Assembly: GCA_050743365.1 (NCBI GenBank)
Contig: JBOGFI010000218.1
Coordinates: 1 to 42,428, forward strand
Length of the DNA: 42,428 bases
Direction: 5' to 3'
Origin: JBOGFI01 sp050743365
GTDB taxonomy: Bacteria > Actinomycetota > Acidimicrobiia > IMCC26256 > JACDBD01
Of this stretch, positions 7,706 through 14,814 are shown piece by piece. The position numbers and the translations under genes were made by a program. Each line of letters starts with the position of its first letter. Position 1 is the stretch's first letter. A model generated the notes under the pieces. That model ran no database searches. It was not told the origin of the DNA and saw only the letters and a list, made by a program, of their open reading frames with translations.

Positions 7706-8776
7706 ATGATAACGGCGGTGGAGCGCACGACCGTCTCGGTGTACGAGGAGCACGCCCGGGAGTGGGAGGCACGGCGGTCGGTATCGCGGCCCGAGGACGC
7801 CGTTTGCTTGGGCGGCCAAGTGGAGCCGGGAGCCGTGCGCGTGGACCTGGGCTGCGGACCGGGGTGGCACAGCGAGCTGCTGGGCGAGCCTGTGGTCGCA
7901 CTGGACGCCGCGGGAGCGACGCTCGAGCTGGCACGTGACCACACGCCGCGCGCGTGGCTCGTACAGGCCGACCTCGAGGCCCTGCCCTTCCGCGACGGGA
8001 GCCTCGGAGGGGCGTGGGCGCACGCGAGTTACCAGCACCTGCCCCGGGCCGGGCTCCCGATGGCGCTGGCCCGGCTCCACTGGGCCCTGCACGCCGGGGC
8101 CCCGTTCCACCTCGTCGTGCATCACGGCGACGGGGAGGGGGAGCGACCCGGCGACGACTTCGCCGGCCGGTTCTTCGCCGAGTGGCGAGCGGACGCGCTC
8201 ACGGGCGTGCTGACCGGGGCCGGGTTCGCGGTGGAGGACTTGGATGTCGATGACAAGTGGGTCCATGTCAGGGCGCGACGCGCCCGGACCCTGCCCGACA
8301 CCGTCGGCCCGGGCATGCGCCTGCTGGTGTGCGGCCTGAACCCCAGCCTCTACGCCGCCGACGCCGGGGTCGGCTACGCCCGGCCCGGGAACCGCTTCTG
8401 GCCCGCCGCGCTCGCTGCCGGTCTGCTCACGCGGGACCGTGACCCCGTGCACGCGCTCACGGTGCACGGCGTCGGCATGACCGATCTGGTGAAGCGGGCG
8501 ACCCGCGCCGCGTCGGAGCTCACGGTCATCGAGTACCGGGAGGGCACCGGTCGGTTGGAGCGGCTGGTGCGGTGGCTCCGCCCCCGGGCGATCTGCTTCG
8601 TCGGCCTCGCGGGGTGGCGGGCGGCCGTGGATCGGACGGCGGCGGCGGGGGAGCAGCCCGGCGGTTTCGCCGGCGTCCCCGCGTACGTGATGCCCTCCAC
8701 CAGCGGGGCCAATGCCAGCGCCCGCGTCGGCGATCTGGTCGCGCAACTCCGCGCCGCAGCCCGGCTGGCGGCCTGA
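7706..8776 (+). CDS. Fusion of SAM-dependent methyltransferase and mismatch-specific uracil-DNA glycosylase (Mug/TDG)
   Basis: 356 residues in one uninterrupted frame. Residues about 10-190 are a class I methyltransferase: motif I VDLGCGPG at 46-53, an acidic strand end ALDAAGATLELA, QADLEALPF, and a post-motif typical of small-molecule methyltransferases. Residues about 203-350 are a Mug/TDG glycosylase: LLVCGLNPS at 206-214 (family motif GINPG), GYARPGNRFWPA at 223-234, and MPSTSGANA at 329-337 (the second glycosylase motif). Mug/TDG enzymes remove uracil or thymine from G mismatches. The methyltransferase substrate is unknown. Start ATG 7706 is chosen over weaker upstream frame. The gene opposes the pentose-phosphate genes on both sides. 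Confidence 0.85.
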   Translation: MITAVERTTVSVYEEHAREWEARRSVSRPEDAVCLGGQVEPGAVRVDLGCGPGWHSELLGEPVVALDAAGATLELARDHTPRAWLVQADLEALPFRDGSLGGAWAHASYQHLPRAGLPMALARLHWALHAGAPFHLVVHHGDGEGERPGDDFAGRFFAEWRADALTGVLTGAGFAVEDLDVDDKWVHVRARRARTLPDTVGPGMRLLVCGLNPSLYAADAGVGYARPGNRFWPAALAAGLLTRDRDPVHALTVHGVGMTDLVKRATRAASELTVIEYREGTGRLERLVRWLRPRAICFVGLAGWRAAVDRTAAAGEQPGGFAGVPAYVMPSTSGANASARVGDLVAQLRAAARLAA

Positions 8777-8793
8777 CCGAATCGGGCTCAGGC
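8771..8793. terminator. Possible bidirectional terminator between convergent genes
   Basis: GCCTGA (8771-8776) and TCAGGC (8788-8793) are perfect arms around an 11-base loop that can itself pair as CCGA-A-TCGG. Each arm contains the stop codon of one of the two converging genes, the glycosylase fusion and tal. There is no T-tract. Part of the symmetry simply reflects that both proteins end in Ala-stop. Confidence 0.35.
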
Positions 8794-9888
8794 GGCGAGG
8801 TCGGTGGCGCGCTGCTCGAGTGACTTCAGGCAGTCGACGTACGACCGTTCGAAGCTCTCGACGCCGGCGCGTTCGATGGTGGCCGTGAGGTCGTCGTAGT
8901 CGATGCCGGCGTTTGCCAGCTCCTCCATGACCCGCTCGGCTTCGTCGACGTCCCTGGTGACGGTGTCGGGTTGCGGGTCGCCGTGATCGCGCAGGGCGTT
9001 CATCGACGGCTGGGCGAGCGTGTTGACGGTGTCCCGCCCGACGAGCTCGTCGACGTAGAGCGTGTCGGAGTAGTCGTCGTTCTTCGTCGACGTCGATGCC
9101 CAGAGTGGGCGTTGCAGACGGGCGCCCTGGCTCTCGAGGGCGACCCAGCGCTCGCCCGAGAAGCGCTGCCGGAACAGCCGGTAGGCCAGCTTGGCGTTGG
9201 CGACCGCGACCCGGCCGCGCAGCGGGTGGCCCTCGGGAAGCCGCTTGTCGGCCTCGGTGTCGACCCGGCTCACGAAGAACGAGGCGACCGAGGCGATCCG
9301 GGCGAGGTCGCCCCCGTCCTCGGCGTGACGCTCGAGGCCGCGGAAGTAGGCCTCGATGACCTCGCCGTAGCGGGTCAGCGAGAAGATCAGCGTGATGTTC
9401 ACCGAGATCCCGGCGGCGGTGCACTGCTCGATGGCCGGCACGCCTTCGGCGGTGGCCGGGATCTTCACAAGCACGTTGGGTCGCGCGGCGCGTTCGTGCA
9501 AGGCGTGGACCTGCGCGATGGTCGGCTCGGTGTCGTAGGCGAGCTCGGGCGCGACCTCGACCGAGACGAACCCGTCGCCGCCGGCGAGCCGCTCGAACGT
9601 CGGCCGGAGGACGTCGGCCGCGCTGCGGATGTCGGTGAGCACGAGCTCCCAGTAGATGTCGTCGATGGCGAGGCCGCGCTGCTTGAGCTGGGTCAGCTGC
9701 TCGTCGTAGCCCTCACCGCCCGCCATCGCCTTCTCGAAGATCGTGGGGTTGGACGTGACCCCCCTGATGCCGTCGTGCTCGATCATGCGGGCGAGCTCGC
9801 CGTCGTCGACCAGTTTGCGGGTGAGGTTGTCGCACCACGGGCTCTGCCCGTACTCGTTGAGCCGGGCGATGGGGCTCTGCTCGCTCAT
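8788..9888 (-). CDS. tal: Transaldolase
   Basis: 366 residues, the actinobacterial monofunctional transaldolase length. GVTSNPTIFEKAM (43-55) is transaldolase signature 1, and NVLVKIPAT (138-146) carries the Schiff-base lysine, Lys142. It transfers dihydroxyacetone between sedoheptulose-7-phosphate and glyceraldehyde-3-phosphate in the non-oxidative pentose phosphate pathway. The ATG at 9888 overlaps the tkt stop codon as ATGA, and a GAGGAG Shine-Dalgarno sequence lies just upstream within the tkt end, so translation is coupled to tkt. Confidence 0.96.
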   Translation of the reverse strand: MSEQSPIARLNEYGQSPWCDNLTRKLVDDGELARMIEHDGIRGVTSNPTIFEKAMAGGEGYDEQLTQLKQRGLAIDDIYWELVLTDIRSAADVLRPTFERLAGGDGFVSVEVAPELAYDTEPTIAQVHALHERAARPNVLVKIPATAEGVPAIEQCTAAGISVNITLIFSLTRYGEVIEAYFRGLERHAEDGGDLARIASVASFFVSRVDTEADKRLPEGHPLRGRVAVANAKLAYRLFRQRFSGERWVALESQGARLQRPLWASTSTKNDDYSDTLYVDELVGRDTVNTLAQPSMNALRDHGDPQPDTVTRDVDEAERVMEELANAGIDYDDLTATIERAGVESFERSYVDCLKSLEQRATDLAA

Positions 9889-11945
9889 GGCTCCTCCTCG
9901 GTCGGGCCGGTCTCGGGAGGCTCGGGTGGGGGTGCGAGGCCGAGCAAGGCCCGCGCACGCGCCGTCACGTACTCCGGGTTGTACCCGAAGCGTTCGAGGA
10001 CGACACTGCCCGGCGCCGAGGCGCCGAAGTGGTCGATCGCGATCACGTCGTCGGCGTAGCGCTCCCACCCCAGGCTCGCGCCCGCCTCCACCGCGAGGGT
10101 GGGGACGCCGGGCGGTAGCACCGAGTCGCGGTAGCCGCCCGGCTGCTCGGCGAACAACTCCCACGACGGCATCGACACCACCCGCACCGACAGGCCTTCG
10201 ACCGCCAGTCGCTCGCACGCCGTCACGCAGAGGGACACCTCGGAGCCGGTCCCCAGGAGCACGAGATCGAGCCGGTCGGCGGTCTCGTCGACCAGCGTGT
10301 ACGCGCCGGCAGGGACGCCTGCGGGCGCCCGCTCGGCCGAGGCCTCGAGCACGGGCAGCTTCTGGCGCGTGAGGACCAGCGCGGTCGGCCCGTTGCCGTC
10401 GAGGTGCACCCGCCACGCGGGGGGTACCTCGTTCGCGTCGGCGGGTCGGATCACGCGCAGGCGGGGGATGGCTCGCAGGGCCATGAGGTGTTCGACCGGC
10501 TGGTGGGTAGGGCCGTCCTCGCCGAGCCCGACCGAGTCGTGGGACCACACGAACGCGACCTTGGCGCGGGAGAGCGCGGCCAGCCGCACGGCGGGGCGCT
10601 CGTAGTCGCTGAAGATGAGGAAGGTGCCGCCGAACGGGAGTGCGCCGCCGGTCAGCGCCATGCCGTTCATCACCGAGCCCATACCGTGCTCGCGCACGCC
10701 GAAGTGGAGCTGGCGGCCGCTGAAGTCGTTGCGGTCGATGACCGCGGCGCCGTCGAGCTCGGTGCCCGTGTTGCCGGTGAGGTCGGCGCCGCCGCCCAGG
10801 AGCCCGGGCACGTCGTCGAGGATCGAGTCGAGGACCTTGGCGCACGCCGAACGCGTGGCGACCGCCTCGCCTGCTTTCCACGACGGAAGCTCGGCGTCCC
10901 AGCCATCGCGACCCCGACCGGCGATGCACAGCTCGTAGTCGTGGGCGCCGGCGCGGTCACGGTCGCGGAACGCGGCAAGACGCTGTTGCCATGCGTCCCG
11001 ATCCTCCCGACCCCGTTGCCCCGCCTCGCGGTAGTACGCGAGCACGTCGTCGGGCACCCAGAAGTCCTCGGCCGGGAGGCCGAGGATCTCCTTGACGCGC
11101 GCCACCTCGTCTTCCCCGAGAGCGCTGCCGTGGGCGTGGGCGGTGTCGGTGTACTTGGGCGACGGGTAGCCGATGTGGCTGCGCAGGATCACCAGCGTCG
11201 GCCGGTCCTCGGCGGCCAGGCCCTCGTGCAGTCCGCGCTCGAGGGCGTCGAGGTCCTCGGACGCCTCGCCGAGCTGGACCACGTGCCAGTGGTACCCCTC
11301 GAAGCGGCGGGGGACGTCGTCGGAGTAGGCGAGCTCGGTGGGGCCGTCGATCGAGATGTGGTTGTCGTCGTAGACGTACACGAGTCGTCCGAGGCCGAGG
11401 TGCCCGGCCAGCGACGCAGCCTCGTGGCTCACGCCCTCCTCGAGGTCTCCGTCGGAGCAGATGGCGAACACGTTGTGGTCGGCGACGTCGCGGCCGAACC
11501 GCTGGCGCAGGTTGCGCTCGACGATGGCCATGCCGACGCCGTTGGCGAAGCCCTGGCCGAGCGGCCCGGTGGTCACCTCGACGCCCGGCGTGTGCCGGTG
11601 CTCGGGGTGGCCCGGCGTCCGCGACCCGTACTGGCGGAACTCCTTCAGGTCGTCGAGCTCGAGCCCGTACCCCGTGAGGTGGAGCATGGCGTACAGCAGC
11701 ATCGACGCATGCCCGGCCGACAGCACGAAGCGATCGCGGTCGGGCCAGTCCGGCTCGGCGGCGTCGTAGCGCATGACGCGCGTGTAGAGCACGTGTGCGA
11801 GCGGCGCCAGGGCCATGGGCGTGCCCGGATGACCCGAGTTCGCCTTCTGGACCGCGTCCATGGCGAGGCCGCGGATCACGTCGATGGCACGGCGCTCGAG
11901 GGCCTCGGAGGCTGCGATCCGCGCTGGCGCTGTCTCGGCCGTCAC
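9885..11945 (-). CDS. tkt: Transketolase
   Basis: 686 residues, full family length. Thiamine-diphosphate features are GHPG (38-41), TTGPLGQG (125-132), SDGDLEEG (164-171, the GDG-type cofactor motif) and DDNHISID (193-200). The central pyrimidine-binding domain has DSVGLGEDGPTHQPVEHL. It moves two-carbon units between sugar phosphates. GTG at 11945 is preceded 7 nt upstream by TAACCT, predicting a leaderless transcript. It is first in the tkt-tal pair; the FIST gene on the same strand ends immediately upstream, with its stop inside this promoter. Confidence 0.96.
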   Translation of the reverse strand: MTAETAPARIAASEALERRAIDVIRGLAMDAVQKANSGHPGTPMALAPLAHVLYTRVMRYDAAEPDWPDRDRFVLSAGHASMLLYAMLHLTGYGLELDDLKEFRQYGSRTPGHPEHRHTPGVEVTTGPLGQGFANGVGMAIVERNLRQRFGRDVADHNVFAICSDGDLEEGVSHEAASLAGHLGLGRLVYVYDDNHISIDGPTELAYSDDVPRRFEGYHWHVVQLGEASEDLDALERGLHEGLAAEDRPTLVILRSHIGYPSPKYTDTAHAHGSALGEDEVARVKEILGLPAEDFWVPDDVLAYYREAGQRGREDRDAWQQRLAAFRDRDRAGAHDYELCIAGRGRDGWDAELPSWKAGEAVATRSACAKVLDSILDDVPGLLGGGADLTGNTGTELDGAAVIDRNDFSGRQLHFGVREHGMGSVMNGMALTGGALPFGGTFLIFSDYERPAVRLAALSRAKVAFVWSHDSVGLGEDGPTHQPVEHLMALRAIPRLRVIRPADANEVPPAWRVHLDGNGPTALVLTRQKLPVLEASAERAPAGVPAGAYTLVDETADRLDLVLLGTGSEVSLCVTACERLAVEGLSVRVVSMPSWELFAEQPGGYRDSVLPPGVPTLAVEAGASLGWERYADDVIAIDHFGASAPGSVVLERFGYNPEYVTARARALLGLAPPPEPPETGPTEEEP

Positions 11946-11952
11946 TGGCCGC

Positions 11953-11958
11953 AGGTTA
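11953..11958 (-). promoter_or_regulatory. Predicted -10 box for tkt, overlapping the FIST gene stop
   Basis: Minus-strand TAACCT with 7 nt to the tkt GTG. The TAA is also the stop codon of the upstream FIST gene. The box sits in GGTTACCTGGCACC (plus strand, 11954-11967), a sequence that recurs in near-identical form at 31966-31978. Confidence 0.4.
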
Positions 11959-13134
11959 CCTGGCACCTTCCTGCGTGCGGGCCTCCGAGCCGAACAGTGC
12001 CAGGCTCGCCGTGAACCCGTGGAGGAAGTTCCGGCCGCCGACCGGGCCGATCTCCCCGGCGCAGAAGCAGCCGGCGAGCGGGATCGGCCCGAGCATCCGC
12101 TCGACGAGTCCGGCGTCGTGGTCGGGACCACCGAACAGGTGACGACCGCGGCCATTGCAGGTGAACAGCAGGGCCGCCTCGGCATCGACACCGCCCAGCA
12201 GCTCGCGGAGGTCCTCGTCGGCCGCGCCGGCGTCACGCACGTGGAACTGGACGGTCTGCCCGACCGCCACCGCGTCGCCCACCGCCAGCGCGCCCGTATC
12301 CTGATCGGCGCCGACCAGGTTCCGAACGAGGAAATCGCCGCGGGCGAAGTCGGCTTTGTGCTCGTCGACCACGAGACCTACGTGCAGGCCGCGCCGGAGG
12401 AGCTCGCGCTCCTCGTCGCTCGCCCCCGCGGCCACCTCCTGGAGCCGCTCGAGCGCCGGCTGCCCTCCCAGCTCCTCGACGAAGTTGCGCTGGGCGCGGG
12501 TCACGACGTAGGGCCGGCCGATCGGCCGGCAGCCCTGCGACACCAGGGTGCGCACGTCGATCCCGCCGTCGACGAGCACGCCGACGGCGCCGGTGTCGAC
12601 CACGCGGTCATCGAGCACCAGTCGATTGTCGCCGGGCCGGGTCGCGGCGGACGCGAGTCCGCCGATCACGCGCAGCCCGGGCGCATCAGCGTTGCAGCGG
12701 GCCAGGAAGGCGTCGACCGGGAAGCTGAACGGGTCGGCGAAGAGGATCAGCGTTCTCGGCGCGGCCTCGAGGCCCGACGGCCAGCCCACCAGCGCGGGCC
12801 CGTCGGGCGTTTCCTCGACCCGCAGCGCGACCGGAGTGAGCGAGCTGCCGGGCAGGCGGCCCGCGAAGGTCGAAAGGGCGGGCTCTTCCTCGACCTCGCG
12901 TGCGCCGCCGATGATGGACGCGGCCGTACCGCCGAGGAGGACGCCGGGATCGAGCACGCTGCGGAGCGCGCCGGCGATCTCCTCGAGCACGGCCGCATGG
13001 TGGGGCGACGCGAAGCAGACGACGAGGTCGGGGCGTTCGCCCCCCAGCTTCTCGAGGAGCTCGCCGGCGGTCTCGCCCACCGCCTGCGAGGCAACCGGGT
13101 GCTGGGACAAGGCCGACGCGAAGCAGGCGCTCAT
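11956..13134 (-). CDS. FIST-domain sensory protein
   Basis: 392 residues with FIST N and FIST C domains. The N-terminal part has the family's VVCFASPHHAAVLEEIAGALRSV and LLGGTAASIIGG; the C-terminal part has LFTCNGRGRHLFGGPDHDAGLVERML and PLAGCFCAGEIGPVGGRNFLHGFTASLALF, the latter being a very typical FIST_C ending. FIST proteins are thought to sense small ligands such as amino acids in signalling. There is no fused kinase or cyclase domain, so it would signal as a stand-alone protein. ATG at 13134 overlaps the stop of the upstream 129-aa protein as ATGA, which ties the two together. Confidence 0.85.
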   Translation of the reverse strand: MSACFASALSQHPVASQAVGETAGELLEKLGGERPDLVVCFASPHHAAVLEEIAGALRSVLDPGVLLGGTAASIIGGAREVEEEPALSTFAGRLPGSSLTPVALRVEETPDGPALVGWPSGLEAAPRTLILFADPFSFPVDAFLARCNADAPGLRVIGGLASAATRPGDNRLVLDDRVVDTGAVGVLVDGGIDVRTLVSQGCRPIGRPYVVTRAQRNFVEELGGQPALERLQEVAAGASDEERELLRRGLHVGLVVDEHKADFARGDFLVRNLVGADQDTGALAVGDAVAVGQTVQFHVRDAGAADEDLRELLGGVDAEAALLFTCNGRGRHLFGGPDHDAGLVERMLGPIPLAGCFCAGEIGPVGGRNFLHGFTASLALFGSEARTQEGAR

Positions 13135-13520
13135 TGCGGGGCTGCGGTCAGGACGGTTAGCGGGACGACCACGGTCGAGCCCGACTCGGTGATCGTGCAG
13201 CGAGCTTCGATCGTGCCGGGCTCCGGGAACTCGAGCTCCGGGCGCACGAGCCGGTACCCGAACTTCCCGGGCTCGACCATGCACGGCTGCACGTTGCGGG
13301 CCAGCTGCTCGCCGTCGCGGGTGAAGATCGCCTCGAACGTCGCCGAGCCGGAGTCGTCGGCGGGCGCGCGCACCAGCACGACGAGATGGGGCGTCAGGGT
13401 GACGGGGAACTCGGAGACGGGCATGGAGAAGAAGACCCCGGTGAGATCGATGCGCATCGACGGGCCGGGGATCTGGCGGAACTCGAGGTTCTCCACGAAG
13501 AGGGCCGCGACGATCTCCAC
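13131..13520 (-). CDS. Conserved-looking protein of unknown function (129 aa), paired with FIST gene
   Basis: GTG at 13520; begins MEIVAALFVENLEFRQ and has alternating hydrophobic segments (GVFFSMPVSEFPVTLTPHLVVLVRA, STVVVPLTVL) that predict an all-beta, sandwich-like fold without signal peptide or membrane helix. The opening resembles small proteins annotated as DUF6941, but I cannot confirm this. The stop overlaps the FIST start by 4 bases. TAAGGT 7 nt upstream of the GTG suggests a leaderless promoter for the pair. Function unknown. Confidence 0.75.
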   Translation of the reverse strand: MEIVAALFVENLEFRQIPGPSMRIDLTGVFFSMPVSEFPVTLTPHLVVLVRAPADDSGSATFEAIFTRDGEQLARNVQPCMVEPGKFGYRLVRPELEFPEPGTIEARCTITESGSTVVVPLTVLTAAPQ

Positions 13521-13527
13521 AAGGGCG

Positions 13528-13533
13528 ACCTTA
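13528..13533 (-). promoter_or_regulatory. Predicted -10 box for the DUF/FIST operon
   Basis: Minus-strand TAAGGT followed by 7 nt and GTG 13520. It shares a 140-base intergenic region with the divergent dioxygenase-like gene, which has its own TAGGCT box at 13647. Confidence 0.4.
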
Positions 13534-13646
13534 GTAGCGGGTCGGGGGCCCGCTTCCGAGGCGCTCGGCTCTTCGGGCGTGGCGAGGTCGCCGGGAACCT
13601 GCGCCGGTCGCGGGACGGGCTCGAGGAGGTCGTACGTGGCGGCGCG

Positions 13647-13652
13647 TAGGCT
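13647..13652 (+). promoter_or_regulatory. Predicted -10 box for the cysteine dioxygenase-like gene
   Basis: Plus-strand TAGGCT with 8 nt to the GTG at 13661. No Shine-Dalgarno sequence sits between them, so a leaderless or near-leaderless message is expected. Confidence 0.5.
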
Positions 13653-13660
13653 GACGTCGC

Positions 13661-14260
13661 GTGGGTGAGGTGGTTGCCGAGCTCGTCGATGCTGTCGGCG
13701 CGGTGCTCGACCGTGGGTTGAGCGAGGAAGCCTCGATCGAGGCCATGTGGCCGGCGATGGAACGGTTCCTCGAGCGAGCCGGCGATCTGCCCGAGGACGC
13801 GCGGCAGCCCGACGCCGACGGCGGCGCCATCGGCCATCTCCTGCACGCCGACGCAGAGGAGCGCTTCCATGTGCTCTCGGTGGTGTTCCCGCCCGGAACG
13901 ACCAGCGGCACGCACGAGCACGGCTGCTGGGGAATCATCGGCTACGTGGGTGGGCTCGACGAGGAGACTCGCTACCGCCGGGTCGACGGTGGTGACGGCG
14001 ACGACGGCTGCGTGCTCGAAGAGGTGGAACGCGTGGTGCACGAGCCGGGCACGATCTCGCGCCTGCTACCCCCGAACGAGATGCACCACCGGGTGCGCAA
14101 CCCGGGCGACGTCGACGGGGTGTCGGTCCACGTGCTGTGCAAGCTGCCGGAGTCGCACCCGCACAAGTTCTACGACCGGGAGCACCACCGGCTGCTGCCG
14201 TACCCGTTCCGCGTGCTGCCCGGCAACCTCGTTCGCGCCGATGTCGAGCGTGACGGGTAG
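13661..14260 (+). CDS. Cysteine dioxygenase-like cupin (metal-dependent double-stranded beta-helix enzyme)
   Basis: 199 residues. THEHGCWGIIGYVGG at about 84-98 gives the first cupin motif with metal ligands His85 and His87; the second motif NEMHHRVRNPG supplies the third His (142 or 143). A Cys follows the HxH pair at position 89. This matches the bacterial cysteine/thiol dioxygenase family (PF05995/COG5553), which adds O2 to a thiol using Fe(II). A 3-mercaptopropionate or other thiol substrate is equally possible. The N-terminal 50 residues are helical. It stands alone between a divergent FIST operon and the convergent lut operon. Confidence 0.75.
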   Translation: MGEVVAELVDAVGAVLDRGLSEEASIEAMWPAMERFLERAGDLPEDARQPDADGGAIGHLLHADAEERFHVLSVVFPPGTTSGTHEHGCWGIIGYVGGLDEETRYRRVDGGDGDDGCVLEEVERVVHEPGTISRLLPPNEMHHRVRNPGDVDGVSVHVLCKLPESHPHKFYDREHHRLLPYPFRVLPGNLVRADVERDG

Positions 14261-14271
14261 CGCCGCCGCAA

Positions 14272-14814
14272 CTACATCGAGCTGACCAGCATCACCTCCA
14301 CCACCTTGGGGCCGTGGACGCCGAGGGTCGGCTTCATCTCGAGGTCGGACGTGCGGCTCGGGCCGCCCACCCAGATCAGTGCGCTCGGGAGCGCGCCGGC
14401 GGCGAGACGAACGAGCGCATCGGCGAACTCGGCAACCACGTCGCCCACGCGCACGAGGCACACGTGGACGGGTGGGAGCAGGCTGGTTGCCCGGGGCGAG
14501 CCGGGGCTGGCGGCCAGCGCGACGGTCCCGGTCGCCGCCACCGCCGCGACCGAGCCGGTCACGCCGACGGCGGCGTCGGGGAGGCGCTCGGCCCACTCGG
14601 GCTCGTCGGGACGGAGGAGTCGCGCGCCGCCCCGCGCGAGTCGGGGCCCGACGTCGAGCTCCTCGAGGAGAGCGTCATGCGCGACGGCCACGTCGCCGCC
14701 GTGGGCGTGGCCCAGGACCACGCCCACCACCTGCTCGGCGGCCTCGGCCGGTCGCAGCGGGCCGTGTACCACACACGCGTTGGCGGCCGCCGCGGCGGTA
14801 AAGCCTTCGATCAC
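14272..14814 (-). CDS. lutC: Lactate utilization protein C (LUD domain)
   Basis: 180 residues. The C-terminal half carries the LUD-domain signature ALIWVGGPSRTSDLEMKPTLGVHGPKVVEVML. The N-terminal third is more diverged than usual. LutC works with LutA and LutB in an iron-sulfur complex that oxidises L-lactate to pyruvate, alternative to Lld. GTG 14814 overlaps the lutB stop as GTGA; GTG 14817 is an equally possible start one codon earlier. Last gene of a six-gene overlapping operon and convergent with the dioxygenase-like gene (11-base gap). Confidence 0.88.
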   Translation of the reverse strand: MIEGFTAAAAANACVVHGPLRPAEAAEQVVGVVLGHAHGGDVAVAHDALLEELDVGPRLARGGARLLRPDEPEWAERLPDAAVGVTGSVAAVAATGTVALAASPGSPRATSLLPPVHVCLVRVGDVVAEFADALVRLAAGALPSALIWVGGPSRTSDLEMKPTLGVHGPKVVEVMLVSSM

